64,000 bases of DNA, from contig JAQGEF010000006.1 of the NCBI GenBank assembly GCA_027854065.1, positions 172,339 to 236,338 of the forward strand. The letters are read 5' to 3'. This stretch comes from Polluticaenibacter yanchengensis. GTDB taxonomy: Bacteria > Bacteroidota > Bacteroidia > Chitinophagales > Chitinophagaceae. Positions 7,521 to 16,319 of the stretch are shown one piece after another (position 1 is the first letter of the stretch; every line of letters begins with the position of its first letter). Under the pieces are notes generated by a model, which was given only the letters and a program-made list of their open reading frames with translations, was not told the origin of the DNA and searched no databases. Made by a program: the position numbers and the translations under genes.

Positions 7521-8816
7521 TTGAAAAAAAACTTATTACAAAAGTCGTTAAAACAACTTACCATCTTTGCATTTATTGTATTTGCATTAAGTGTACCCTC
7601 CTACTTTCTATTAGTGGACTGGATCTGGTTAAAAGAACTCGACGAGAATAATCAACTCATCGCAGCAAGAATAGAAAATGAATTCAATGAACAAAAAATT
7701 AATAATGAAAAATTAGCAGAAAGCATCGCATTCTGGAACGAGATACAACCCGTAAGCAAAATTGAATCCGCTGCGAATCCCTTAGCAAAAGATAGCCTGT
7801 ACACCATCAGGCGGGAAAATTCCTACTCAAAAAGTGAAGCTATAGACCGCTTTCGTGGTTTAAAGACCAATATTTTAATCAATAATAAGAACTATGTACT
7901 GGTAGTAGAAACCAACGTAGAAGAAACCGAAGAAACTGTTGCCTATATAGCCATGGTTACACTGGTATTTTTCATGATTCTAGTCATTGGGTTCTGGATA
8001 CTGAACCGGAAATTATCCCGTAAACTATGGCAACCATTTCAGGACACTTTAGAGAAATTGAAATCCTTTCAATTAAACAATCAAAAGAGAATCAGTTTCC
8101 CCGAAACTGATATCATTGAGTTCAACGAGTTGAACACAACATTAGATAAACTGTTGCAACACAATATTGCAGCTTACCAAAGTCAGAAAGAGTTTACAGA
8201 AAATGCCTCTCACGAACTTCAGACACCGCTGGCAGTACTCAAAAATAAAATAGATCTGCTACTGCAAAGCGATGATCTTACAGAAAGGCAATACCACATT
8301 GCCGAAGAGATGAACAAAGCAATCATTAGAAGCACAAGGATCAATAAAAACCTCTTATTACTGGCCAAAATTGAAAATAACCAGTTTGATAGCTCAACAC
8401 TCATCAGGCTCGATACATTGATTGATCAGATCTTAGATGGGTTACCAACATTTTTTAAAGATAAAAATATTACAATCACTACTCATATTCAGCCGGCGGT
8501 TGAAGTGACAGCCAACAGTGGGTTAACGGAAGTATTAATCAATAATCTGGTTGCCAATGCTATCCGTCACACTTTGCCGGGAGGCTCCATAAAAATAGCC
8601 CTGTCAGCATCAGGCTTAGAAGTCAGTAATTCAGGAGAACAGCCACTCAACCCGGATTTACTGTTCAAAAGATTTTCAAGAATCTCTGCCGATAACAACG
8701 GTAGTGGCCTGGGTTTATCCATCGTACAGGAAATATGCAGGTTTCATAATTGGGAAGTTTCTTACAACTTTAAAAATGCAACACACATTTTTTTCGTCAG
8801 GATATTAACGTTCTAA
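7521..8816 (+). CDS. Sensor histidine kinase
   Basis: The 431-residue inner-membrane kinase has two membrane helices (about 12-32 and 148-168) enclosing a short periplasmic sensor of about 115 residues. Then come a HAMP-like linker, the HisKA motif ASHELQTPLAVL (His near 230), the N box NNLVANAIRHT and the G box GSGLGLSIV. The start is TTG at 7521; no ATG lies near the N-terminal helix. The stop codon (8814-8816) lies inside the next operator repeat, so the downstream gene has its own promoter at the very end of this one. Confidence 0.92.
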   Translation: MKKNLLQKSLKQLTIFAFIVFALSVPSYFLLVDWIWLKELDENNQLIAARIENEFNEQKINNEKLAESIAFWNEIQPVSKIESAANPLAKDSLYTIRRENSYSKSEAIDRFRGLKTNILINNKNYVLVVETNVEETEETVAYIAMVTLVFFMILVIGFWILNRKLSRKLWQPFQDTLEKLKSFQLNNQKRISFPETDIIEFNELNTTLDKLLQHNIAAYQSQKEFTENASHELQTPLAVLKNKIDLLLQSDDLTERQYHIAEEMNKAIIRSTRINKNLLLLAKIENNQFDSSTLIRLDTLIDQILDGLPTFFKDKNITITTHIQPAVEVTANSGLTEVLINNLVANAIRHTLPGGSIKIALSASGLEVSNSGEQPLNPDLLFKRFSRISADNNGSGLGLSIVQEICRFHNWEVSYNFKNATHIFFVRILTF

Positions 8817-8845
8817 ATTTCTTCTAAATTGGTCCGGTACTTTAC
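8811..8845 (+). promoter_or_regulatory. Perfect 11-bp direct repeat and promoter before the LTA-synthase-like gene
   Basis: TTCTAAATT occurs at 8811-8819 and again, identical, at 8822-8830. A -7-like box TACTTTAC starts at 8838, again 27 bases from the first half-site. It overlaps the stop codon of the kinase gene. Confidence 0.7.
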
Positions 8846-8865
8846 CTGTTTTTAATATGTAAAGT

Positions 8866-10845
8866 ATGAGCACCGTGAAGGCATTAGCAAGATTTAGAAA
8901 ACCGTTGAAAGGAAGGTTTGCTACTATATTTGCAGTATTAGGTCTGTATACCATCCTGTCATTTATTACAAGAATAGCCTTCCTCGTAAGGATGGCAAAT
9001 GAAATTGATTTTAATTTTTTAAATCTGGTAAGAGCATTTATAACAGGCTTCTTATTCGATGTAAGTACCGGCTTATCAATCCTGTTTATTTATACCGTAT
9101 ATCTTTTGCTGTTGCCTAAAAGATGGATTGGTTCACTGGCCGATAAAGCCTTTACCTGTACCTATCTTTTCATAAGCCTGGTCATTATCTTTTTTAGCCT
9201 CATGGCGGAATTTCCCTTTTGGGACGAATTTGGAGTAAGGTTCAACTTTATAGCGGTAGATTACCTCGTATATACTTACGAGGTAATTGCCAATATCAAC
9301 CAGTCCTACCCTTTACCATTAATTATTATCCTTTTAATCACGTTGATAATCGGCACGTTTGTCCTGTTCAGCAAAACCGGCATTTTAAAAAACACGTTCT
9401 CAGATAACAGCTCTATTCGCATAAGAACAGTGTACACAATACCCATACTCTTTATCACTTGCCTGCTTTTAGGCATACTGAGGAATAAACAGGCGGATTT
9501 TAGTAATAATCAAGGAGTAAATGAATTAGGCAAAAACGGTGTATTCTCATTTTTTGCTGCGTACAGGTCCAATGAACTGGATTATGACCTTTTTTATAAA
9601 AAGCTCGATGAGAAAGAAGCATATATAATACTTAAAAAAATGCTTTTACAGGAAAATCAACATTACACTTCAGAACAGTGGGACGATATAAAACGGGCAA
9701 CAACAGGAAAAGCAGAAAGTCGTCCCAATATTATCCTGATAGCCATCGAAAGCTTCAGCGGAGACTTTCTCAAAGCATTTGGCAATAAAGACAATCTTAC
9801 CCCGGTCTATGACAGTCTTGCCAATGAAAGTCTATTCTTTACAAATTTATATGCAACCGGTACAAGAACAGTAAGAGGGATGGAAGCGCTCACACTTTGT
9901 GTTCCACCAACACCAGGGAACAGTATTGTCAGAAGGCCCGGTAATGACCACCTATTCTCTATTGCTACCATATTGAAGCAAAAAAATTACCATCCTTATT
10001 TCATTTATGGCGGCGATGGTTATTTTGATAATATGAATAATTTCTTTGGTGGGCAAGGCTTTGACATTGTGGACAGGAACAGGGGCAGTTTTTTATCAGA
10101 GAAGATGGCGACACACAGGTATAACATTCCGGATAGTGACGTGAGTTTTGAAAACGCCTGGGGAATTTGCGATGAAGACCTATACAAACAAGCACTTAAA
10201 TATGCAGACAAGAACAATGCAGACGGTACACCTTTTTTCCAGTTTGTAATGACAACATCCAACCACAAACCTTATACATTTCCTGCGCAGAAAATTGATT
10301 TACCTCCGGGAGGCAGGAATGCGGCCGTAAAATATACCGATTATGCATTGGGGGAATTCATTGCCAATGCCCAAAAGAAACCCTGGTTCAAAAATACCCT
10401 ATTTGTGGTAGTAGCCGATCATTGCGCCAACAGTGCAGGCAAATGGGAAATAAACATTGATAAACACCATATCCCAGCAATTATTTATAACCTGCCAAAC
10501 GCACAAGGAAAAATAAACAGGCTGGTTTCCCAAATAGATCTGATGCCCACATTATTTGGTTATTTGAACTGGGCTTATAATACAAACTTATACGGCAAAG
10601 ATATCAACCAGGTGAAAGATGGTGAAGAGCGAGCTTTCATCGGCAATTACAGGACATTAGGAATGTTGAAAAGCAATGTATTTACCCAGATAGATGACCG
10701 TAAAAGAGTAAAGCAATTTAACGTATCCGAAAAGGACCAGGCGCTAACAGAAATCACTAATCAGAATAAAACATTAGTATCAGAAATCATTACATATTAT
10801 CAGACGGCCAGTAAACGGTTTAAGAATGGAAAAATGAAAGAATAA
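8866..10845 (+). CDS. LTA synthase-like sulfatase-fold phosphoglycerol transferase
   Basis: The 659-residue protein has about five N-terminal membrane helices (to about residue 205) and a periplasmic alkaline-phosphatase/sulfatase domain. NIILIAIESFSGD (about 287) supplies the first metal Asp/Glu, the GTRTVRG block (about 330) the nucleophilic Thr, and VVADHCAN the C-terminal metal ligands. LtaS-family enzymes move glycerol-phosphate or phosphoethanolamine from phospholipid to an acceptor. In a Gram-negative the target could be lipid A, a glycan or a lipid; the sequence does not say. Its promoter carries the operator repeat, so the two-component system probably controls it. Confidence 0.85.
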   Translation: MSTVKALARFRKPLKGRFATIFAVLGLYTILSFITRIAFLVRMANEIDFNFLNLVRAFITGFLFDVSTGLSILFIYTVYLLLLPKRWIGSLADKAFTCTYLFISLVIIFFSLMAEFPFWDEFGVRFNFIAVDYLVYTYEVIANINQSYPLPLIIILLITLIIGTFVLFSKTGILKNTFSDNSSIRIRTVYTIPILFITCLLLGILRNKQADFSNNQGVNELGKNGVFSFFAAYRSNELDYDLFYKKLDEKEAYIILKKMLLQENQHYTSEQWDDIKRATTGKAESRPNIILIAIESFSGDFLKAFGNKDNLTPVYDSLANESLFFTNLYATGTRTVRGMEALTLCVPPTPGNSIVRRPGNDHLFSIATILKQKNYHPYFIYGGDGYFDNMNNFFGGQGFDIVDRNRGSFLSEKMATHRYNIPDSDVSFENAWGICDEDLYKQALKYADKNNADGTPFFQFVMTTSNHKPYTFPAQKIDLPPGGRNAAVKYTDYALGEFIANAQKKPWFKNTLFVVVADHCANSAGKWEINIDKHHIPAIIYNLPNAQGKINRLVSQIDLMPTLFGYLNWAYNTNLYGKDINQVKDGEERAFIGNYRTLGMLKSNVFTQIDDRKRVKQFNVSEKDQALTEITNQNKTLVSEIITYYQTASKRFKNGKMKE

Positions 10846-10866
10846 CCATCTGATGAATACATTCAA

Positions 10867-10900
10867 TTCCAAATTTCTTCCAATTCATGATTGAGCTTTG
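10867..10900 (+). promoter_or_regulatory. Third operator repeat with promoter-like box, no gene directly downstream
   Basis: TTCCAAATT (10867-10875) and TTCCAATTC (10878-10886) keep the 11-bp spacing. GAGCTTTG (10893-10900) matches TAnnTTTG except at the first base, 26 bases from the first half-site. The next recognised gene begins at 11246 and has its own copy of the repeat. Confidence 0.5.
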
Positions 10901-11186
10901 CTAAATAAGATTGAAAATATCCGGTGTGAAGAAATCAGTACCATGCGTCACAAAATATTGCCACACTCTTTTCAAGAGAAGCAGGATGTAAAAACAGCCT
11001 TCACTTACTGGGTACAAAGAATTTTAAAGCAGGTTCAGTAAAGGAGAGAATTGGAACTGTGGCAATCGTTCGTGAGTCATCGGTATAAGACAGAACTCCT
11101 AAAGTAATGCGCGTTCTTTATCCCGTACTTGGAATCAACGCAAGTTTATGTCTGTTCGCCTTAATGACCAATTACAAAGTTTCACA
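10901..11186 (+). other. Possible small transcript between two operators
   Basis: About 285 bases between operator copies 3 and 4 with no recognised gene. A 32-codon frame starts at ATG 10943 (MRHKILPHSFQEK) and ends near 11041. A frame overlapping 11107-11409 is out of frame with the real PepSY gene and is a shadow. The region could encode a regulatory RNA or small peptide, or be a decayed gene. Confidence 0.3.
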
Positions 11187-11206
11187 TACTAAATTTCTTC
11201 AAAATC
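11187..11206 (+). promoter_or_regulatory. Fourth operator repeat, before the PepSY-TonB operon
   Basis: TACTAAATT (11187-11195) and TTCAAAATC (11198-11206), 11 bp apart, share CTAAATTTCTTCAAAAT with copy 1. The -7 region (AATATTGT, 11214-11221) is a poor match, so activation may be needed. Confidence 0.55.
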
Positions 11207-11245
11207 ACTTCGGAATATTGTGTTTCACAATCAAAAAATTAAAAG

Positions 11246-11674
11246 ATGAAAAAGTTAGTCTTTATGCTGGTAACAGTTCCAGCTATTTTGTTCGTCAGTG
11301 CCAAAAAGATTTCGGAAAAAGAAGTGCCTGTAGTTGTAACATCAGCTTTAAAAAAGCACTATCCCGATGCAAAAGAACTGAAATGGGAGAAAGAAAACAG
11401 CAATTATGAAGCAGCGTTTAAAATGGCAAAAACTGCTTATTCACTATTGATTGATACTGCGGGTCATATACTTGAAACAGAAGTAGAAATAAGCATAAAA
11501 GAGGTGCCTGCAGATGTTAATACCTATTTGCTGAAGCACTATAAAGAACAAAAAATAAAAGAAGTTGCAAAAATTACCGACAACAAAGGAATCGTTACCT
11601 ACGAAATAGAAGTAAAGGGCAAAGACCTGATTTTTGACAATTCAGGTAAATTTTTAAAAGAAGAAAAAGATTGA
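11246..11674 (+). CDS. Periplasmic PepSY-like (DUF2874) protein
   Basis: The 142-residue protein has a signal peptide (residues 1-19) and two tandem repeats of a PepSY/BLIP-like fold. The first is EVPVVVTSALKKHYPDAKELKWEKE...SLLIDTAGHILETE; the second is EVPADVNTYLLKHY...GKDLIFDNSGKFL. Such proteins sit in the periplasm of Bacteroidota and are often coded next to two-component systems, perhaps as signal modulators; that role is inference. It is four bases upstream of the TonB receptor gene and shares its operator. Confidence 0.8.
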   Translation: MKKLVFMLVTVPAILFVSAKKISEKEVPVVVTSALKKHYPDAKELKWEKENSNYEAAFKMAKTAYSLLIDTAGHILETEVEISIKEVPADVNTYLLKHYKEQKIKEVAKITDNKGIVTYEIEVKGKDLIFDNSGKFLKEEKD

Positions 11675-11678
11675 TATA

Positions 11679-14090
11679 ATGAATAATAAAAGATTGTTCC
11701 TTATACTCATTTCCCTGGTAGTTATTTTGGCCGCAAATGCACAAGTATCATTTGTTACAATTTCAGGTATTGTTAAAAGCAAGGTAGGAAAGTTGGTTGT
11801 ACCATATGCAAATATTGAGATCAGGCAAGGAAAAGACAGCGCCTTTATTTCCGGCACAGTTACCAATAGCGAAGGCAGGTTTTCCATTGCAGATATTAAG
11901 CCCGGTAATTATCGCCTGGAAATTTCATCTGCAGGGTTTGAGAGTAATCGGCAACCTTTATTTGTTGGCAGTCTTTCCGCATTCTTAGATATACCGGTCA
12001 TAGAACTGGAGGAGCAATCATCAGTACTGGAAGATGTTGTAATTACAGCAAAGGCAGAGGCGATCAACAGTAAAATGGACAAGAAAACCTATTCCGTTGC
12101 CGATAATATTACGCAGAGTGGCGGTTCCGTTTTACAAAGTATGCAGAATCTTCCCGGCGTTACCGTACAAGATGGTAAAATTCAGTTACGTGGCAATGAT
12201 AAGGTAACGATCCTGATTGACGGTAAGCAAACCGCATTGACCGGTTTCGGCAGCCAGACAGGGTTGGATAATATTCCGGCATCCACTATCGATAAAATTG
12301 AGATTATTAACAATCCCTCTTCTAAATATGATGCCAACGGCAATGCCGGAATCATCAATATAATCATGAAGAAAAATAAGCAGGAAGGTTTTAATGGAAA
12401 ATTTGGCCTCACGTCCGGATTAGGTTCACTTTGGGTACGGAAGGAAAACCTGCCCGGCATAAGGCCGCAATATACATTCACCCCGAAGATCAATCCATCC
12501 TTATCGCTGAATTACAGAAAAGATAAGGTGAATTTCTTTTTGCAGGCAGATAACCTGTACAAACAAACACTGAATAAAAATGAATTTGTCACCCGCAATT
12601 ATGATGACGGCACAATCATTCATTCACAACTGAAACGTAACAGGAATACAAACTTTCTTACCACCAAAGCCGGTGTGGATTGGAACATTAATGAGCAAAA
12701 TAACCTGACTGTTTCAGGGATGTATGGCAGTGAAAAGATTATTGACAGAGGAGATCAGCCATTTTTTAATGGAGATAAATCACAACGTTTACGCCTTTGG
12801 CAGTTTTTAGAAGACGAGCTGAAAACGACCGCAATGGCTACAGCAGCTTACCAGCACAAATTCAAAGAAGCAGGTCATTTATTGAATATTGGTTTCAATT
12901 ACACTTTTCACCGGGAAAACGAACAATATTTCTACGATAATTGCCTGCCATCCTCCACCGGAACAGACGCATTTAAATTATTGTCAGATGAACAGGTCTA
13001 TGATATCAATATAGACTATATCAAACCCACCAGGTATGGGCGCGTTGAAACAGGCGTCAAATTCCGTAAACGCAGTATTCCCACCAATATGGATTTCAGA
13101 CCAGGCGTCAATTCCGTTTTAGATATGGATGCCGGAGGCTGGGCAGACTATAAGGAACTGATACCCGCAGTGTATGGTAATTATGTTTTCGAAAATGAAA
13201 AATGGGAGGCTGAGTTAGGCTTACGTATGGAATATGTGAAAATTCAATATGATGTTAATCCCAACCATAGTACCTACAAAAGCGATGGTTACAACTATAC
13301 ACAGCCGTTCCCTAATATGAGGGTTGCCTATAAACTGGATGATAACAATAAGCTCTCCTTATTTTACAATCGAAGGGTTGACCGGCCTAATGAAGTAGAT
13401 ATCCGTATTTTTCCAAAGTATGATGATGCGGAAATTATAAAAGTCGGCAATCCAGCATTACGCCCCCAATTTACCAACTCCCTGGAGTTCGGTTATAAAA
13501 ACAGCTGGCAGAGCGGTTCCTTCTATGCAGCATTATACCACCGTTTTGCGGATGGTACCATTACAAGAATTTCAAGCACTATACCAGGCAGTACCCTGAT
13601 ATATGCCATATTTCAGAATGCAGGCAAAAGTTACAACACAGGTTTAGAAACTGTTTTCAGTCACAAGGTTTCCGATGCCTATTCTTTCAATATCAATGGC
13701 AATATTTATAGGAACCAGATAAATGCTTTTACAGTACAAAATCTGTATCCTGAGCCAAACACTTTTTCGGCCGGTAAACGGTCAGCAATAACTGGTAATC
13801 TGAAACTGAATAATACTTTCCGCTTCCAACAAGGATGGAATGCACAGGTGTCTGCCGTTTACCTGGCACCGGATATTACACCACAAGGTGAAATTTTTGC
13901 CAGGTTTTCAATAGATGCCGGCGTGAAAAAATCCATACAGAAAGGCAGGGGAGAGGTCTTTTTTAATGCTACCGATTTACTGAACACAATGGCCAATAAA
14001 AGAAAGATAAAAGGAGCAGGTTTCAGTTACACCAGCAATGATTATTATGAAACACAGGTAATCAGGTTGGGGTATAGCTATAAATTTTAA
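11679..14090 (+). CDS. TonB-dependent outer-membrane receptor
   Basis: The 803-residue protein has a signal peptide (1-21), a carboxypeptidase-regulatory-like beta-sandwich (about 27-110), a plug domain (about 120-225, with SMQNLPGVTVQDGKIQLRG and the NNPSSKYDANGNAGIINI block) and a 22-strand-type barrel ending in aromatic YSYKF, as expected for Bam insertion. It belongs to the OMP_b-brl_3 type rather than SusC, and there is no SusD partner. The ligand is unknown. It forms an operon with the PepSY gene and is probably controlled by the upstream two-component system. Confidence 0.9.
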   Translation: MNNKRLFLILISLVVILAANAQVSFVTISGIVKSKVGKLVVPYANIEIRQGKDSAFISGTVTNSEGRFSIADIKPGNYRLEISSAGFESNRQPLFVGSLSAFLDIPVIELEEQSSVLEDVVITAKAEAINSKMDKKTYSVADNITQSGGSVLQSMQNLPGVTVQDGKIQLRGNDKVTILIDGKQTALTGFGSQTGLDNIPASTIDKIEIINNPSSKYDANGNAGIINIIMKKNKQEGFNGKFGLTSGLGSLWVRKENLPGIRPQYTFTPKINPSLSLNYRKDKVNFFLQADNLYKQTLNKNEFVTRNYDDGTIIHSQLKRNRNTNFLTTKAGVDWNINEQNNLTVSGMYGSEKIIDRGDQPFFNGDKSQRLRLWQFLEDELKTTAMATAAYQHKFKEAGHLLNIGFNYTFHRENEQYFYDNCLPSSTGTDAFKLLSDEQVYDINIDYIKPTRYGRVETGVKFRKRSIPTNMDFRPGVNSVLDMDAGGWADYKELIPAVYGNYVFENEKWEAELGLRMEYVKIQYDVNPNHSTYKSDGYNYTQPFPNMRVAYKLDDNNKLSLFYNRRVDRPNEVDIRIFPKYDDAEIIKVGNPALRPQFTNSLEFGYKNSWQSGSFYAALYHRFADGTITRISSTIPGSTLIYAIFQNAGKSYNTGLETVFSHKVSDAYSFNINGNIYRNQINAFTVQNLYPEPNTFSAGKRSAITGNLKLNNTFRFQQGWNAQVSAVYLAPDITPQGEIFARFSIDAGVKKSIQKGRGEVFFNATDLLNTMANKRKIKGAGFSYTSNDYYETQVIRLGYSYKF

Positions 14091-14171
14091 TTCTCAGTTA
14101 CATGGAGCAGTGTTTATAAAGCATTTTAAGCAGCAATAACCAAACACCGTTAATCACATTAATTAAATAAA

Positions 14172-14963
14172 ATGGTCTCAATAAATAAAAATTTGCTCAT
14201 CCTGATAATTGTTCTGAGCAATATCTGTCGCTTATCGGCACAAGACCCCATCCAAAATACAGATAATTTTGTACAAGACAGTTTAACCCGGAATGACAAT
14301 CACCACAATAGTAAATTAAATTACAGGCACTGGATTCCACCCACATTATTTATAGGTTTCGGTATAGCAGGTTTGGAAAGCGATGCCTTGCAAAAACTGA
14401 ACATCTCCACAAGAGCAGAGATAAAAGAACATCAACCGCGTCATATATCGTTAGATAACTACACGCAATATGCACCGGCGGCCATTGTATATGGTTTAAA
14501 TGTAGCAGGAATAAAAGGAACGCACAACTTAAGAGAGAGAACAATTATATACGCCACCTCTCAATTAATTTCAGCAGCCTTTGTGATGCCCTTAAAACAC
14601 ATTGTAAAAGAAGAAAGACCAAATGGGGCCAATAATCTTTCCTTTCCTTCAGGGCATACAGCCACTGCATTTTCTTCAGCACAATTCATGTTCAGGGAGT
14701 ATAAGGATAGTAATTTCTGGTTGAGTATTTCAGGCTATCCATTTGCAATTTTTACTGGAGCGTACAGAACAATAAATGATAAACATTGGTTAGGTGATGT
14801 GGTAGCCGGAGCAGGGATTGGTATTCTCTCAACAGAACTGGCATACAGGTTATATCCCGGAATTAACAGGTTACTTTCAGGGAAAGAGAAAAATACCAAA
14901 ACAATGCTGATACCATATTATCAGAATAAAAATTTCGGTATTGGATTAGTTCAGCGTTTTTAA
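14172..14963 (+). CDS. PAP2-family membrane phosphatase
   Basis: The 263-residue protein has a signal peptide or N-terminal helix (1-23) and all three acid-phosphatase motifs: K-x6-RP in KHIVKEERP, PSGH in SFPSGHTATAFS, and R-x5-H-x3-D in YRTINDKHWLGD. It should remove phosphate from a lipid phosphate such as lipid A 1-phosphate, phosphatidylglycerol phosphate or undecaprenyl diphosphate. It lies 81 bases after the TonB receptor without an operator repeat of its own. With the LTA-synthase-like enzyme it suggests envelope lipid remodelling. Confidence 0.87.
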   Translation: MVSINKNLLILIIVLSNICRLSAQDPIQNTDNFVQDSLTRNDNHHNSKLNYRHWIPPTLFIGFGIAGLESDALQKLNISTRAEIKEHQPRHISLDNYTQYAPAAIVYGLNVAGIKGTHNLRERTIIYATSQLISAAFVMPLKHIVKEERPNGANNLSFPSGHTATAFSSAQFMFREYKDSNFWLSISGYPFAIFTGAYRTINDKHWLGDVVAGAGIGILSTELAYRLYPGINRLLSGKEKNTKTMLIPYYQNKNFGIGLVQRF

Positions 14964-15000
14964 GAATAAAGTTACTATTTGTCCCATTTAAGGAAGATGA

Positions 15001-15468
15001 TCAGTATTCCCAGGCTTTAATAATTTCAGCTACATGATCCTTGGATTTAGGTTTCGTAATAATATGAGCAATTTTGCCTTTCTCATCTATTAAAAAAGTA
15101 GTCCGGTGCAAACCCATGTATTTTCTGCCATATAATTGTTTCTCGCCCCATACGCCATAATCATTAATAATCTTATTATCGGTGTCAGGAATAATAGGAA
15201 ATGGCAGAGTGTATTTTGCAGCGAAATTTTGATGGCTTTTCTCACTATCAGGACTGATGCCGATAATGCTGATATTTAATTTTTGCAAGTCAGAGTAGTG
15301 GTCACGGATATTACATGCCTGTACCGTACAGGTAGGCGTATTATCTTTGGGATAAAAATAAAGTACTAACTTCTTGCCTTTGAAATCTTTAAGACTGATT
15401 ACATTATTATTCTGGTCTTTTGCCTTAAAATCAGGTGCTTTATCACCAACTTTCAATTTCATATCCAT
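15001..15468 (-). CDS. bcp: Thiol peroxidase of the BCP/PrxQ type
   Basis: This thioredoxin-fold peroxiredoxin reduces peroxides. It shows KVGDKAPDFKAKDQ, the catalytic TPTCTVQAC with peroxidatic Cys and resolving Cys four residues later, and HRTTFLIDEKGKI. I chose the ATG at 15468 (MDMKLKVGD, 155 residues), or possibly 15462. The longer frame from 15507 would begin inside a palindromic hairpin and exceed the family length. Confidence 0.92.
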   Translation of the reverse strand: MDMKLKVGDKAPDFKAKDQNNNVISLKDFKGKKLVLYFYPKDNTPTCTVQACNIRDHYSDLQKLNISIIGISPDSEKSHQNFAAKYTLPFPIIPDTDNKIINDYGVWGEKQLYGRKYMGLHRTTFLIDEKGKIAHIITKPKSKDHVAEIIKAWEY

Positions 15469-15505
15469 ATTGACGGTAAAGGTAAAGTATATGAAGGGAT
15501 AAAGC

Positions 15506-15540
15506 ATTAAAGCCCTGCAAATATTTTGCAGGGCTTTAAT
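15506..15540 (-). terminator. Perfect hairpin between the RRM gene and bcp
   Basis: ATTAAAGCCCTGCA / TGCAGGGCTTTAAT. It lies downstream of the RRM gene and just upstream of bcp on the minus strand, so it probably ends the RRM transcript. A T run is weak. Confidence 0.65.
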
Positions 15541-15619
15541 CGGGCATTCAATGTTTTATCTTACGGGAACCAGATTAAAATGAAATATCAATTATAATAT
15601 TGGAAACCGAAAACAAATC

Positions 15620-15958
15620 TTAATACCTGTTGCTACGCTCGCCATAACCGCCACGGTTGCCACCACCATTGTAGCCACCACCACGATTAAAACCACCACC
15701 ACCTTGTTGTCTTGGCTCGCGAGGTTTAGATTCGTTTACGCTAATATTACGACCTTTAACGTCAGCACCATTAAGCGCATCAATGGCAGCATTGGCTTCG
15801 TCTTTGTTAGGCATTTCTACAAACGCAAAACCACGGCTTCTGTTTGTAACCTTGTCTTTAACTATTTTGCAAGATTCAACTTGACCGTAAGCTTCGAATG
15901 TTTGTTGTAATTCGGCTTCTGTAACGCCCCAACTTAGGTTTCCAATGTACAAATTCAT
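15620..15958 (-). CDS. RNA-binding protein, single RRM with Gly-rich tail
   Basis: The 112-residue protein begins with an RRM: RNP2 motif LYIGNLSW (residues 3-10) and RNP1 RGFAFVEM (about 43-50). Residues about 84-112 are a Gly/Arg/Asn-rich tail (RGGGYNGGGNRGG), like cold-inducible and cyanobacterial Rbp proteins. It probably binds single-stranded RNA and may act as a chaperone in cold or stress, replacing Hfq- or CspA-type functions; that is inference. It stands divergent from the polysaccharide operon. Confidence 0.9.
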   Translation of the reverse strand: MNLYIGNLSWGVTEAELQQTFEAYGQVESCKIVKDKVTNRSRGFAFVEMPNKDEANAAIDALNGADVKGRNISVNESKPREPRQQGGGGFNRGGGYNGGGNRGGYGERSNRY

Positions 15959-16277
15959 AAAAAAATAATTAACTATTCATTACGAAGATGTACATAATAA
16001 TTGAATTATTCAAAAAAATAAAGTGTTTTTTTTGATTAATTTATTATTTTTTACTTATAGAGAACAATTCAATAAAAGCCGTTTTCCATTTTTATATGTG
16101 AAGGACAGTATTCCTTCTAATCAATATGCTTTTAATACATGATGCGAATAAAAGCCATTTATATTTAAAATTTTAAGTGGATTTACATGGCAAAACAATC
16201 AAAAAAACGCTTGTATTACGACTAAGTTTACCCAAATTATTAAATTGCTAACGTAGACGTATACATATAATAAATTG
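15959..16277. other. AT-rich divergent promoter region
   Basis: About 320 bases between the divergent RRM and aminotransferase genes. No gene is seen. It should carry the RRM promoter on the minus strand; the plus-strand promoter is listed separately. Confidence 0.4.
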
Positions 16278-16307
16278 TTTGTGTTTAGCATAATTACTGT
16301 AGATTTG
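16278..16307 (+). promoter_or_regulatory. Promoter of the nucleotide-sugar operon
   Basis: TTTG at 16278-16281 and TAGATTTG at 16300-16307, 18 bases apart, fit the Bacteroidota -33/-7 pattern. Transcription would start near 16313, which excludes the ATG at 16275 as the start of the first gene. Confidence 0.75.
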
Positions 16308-16319
16308 CGTTCAATAAAA

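Noticed and set aside
8811-11206. Short AT-rich direct repeats considered as a CRISPR array
   Set aside because: The repeats are only nine bases, spaced 11 bp apart in pairs and kilobases apart between pairs, at promoters. No CRISPR array or cas gene is in the window.
11107-11409. 100-residue frame before and across the PepSY gene
   Set aside because: The part after 11246 is out of frame with the PepSY protein, which has a signal peptide and repeats; the part before has no homology that I can see.
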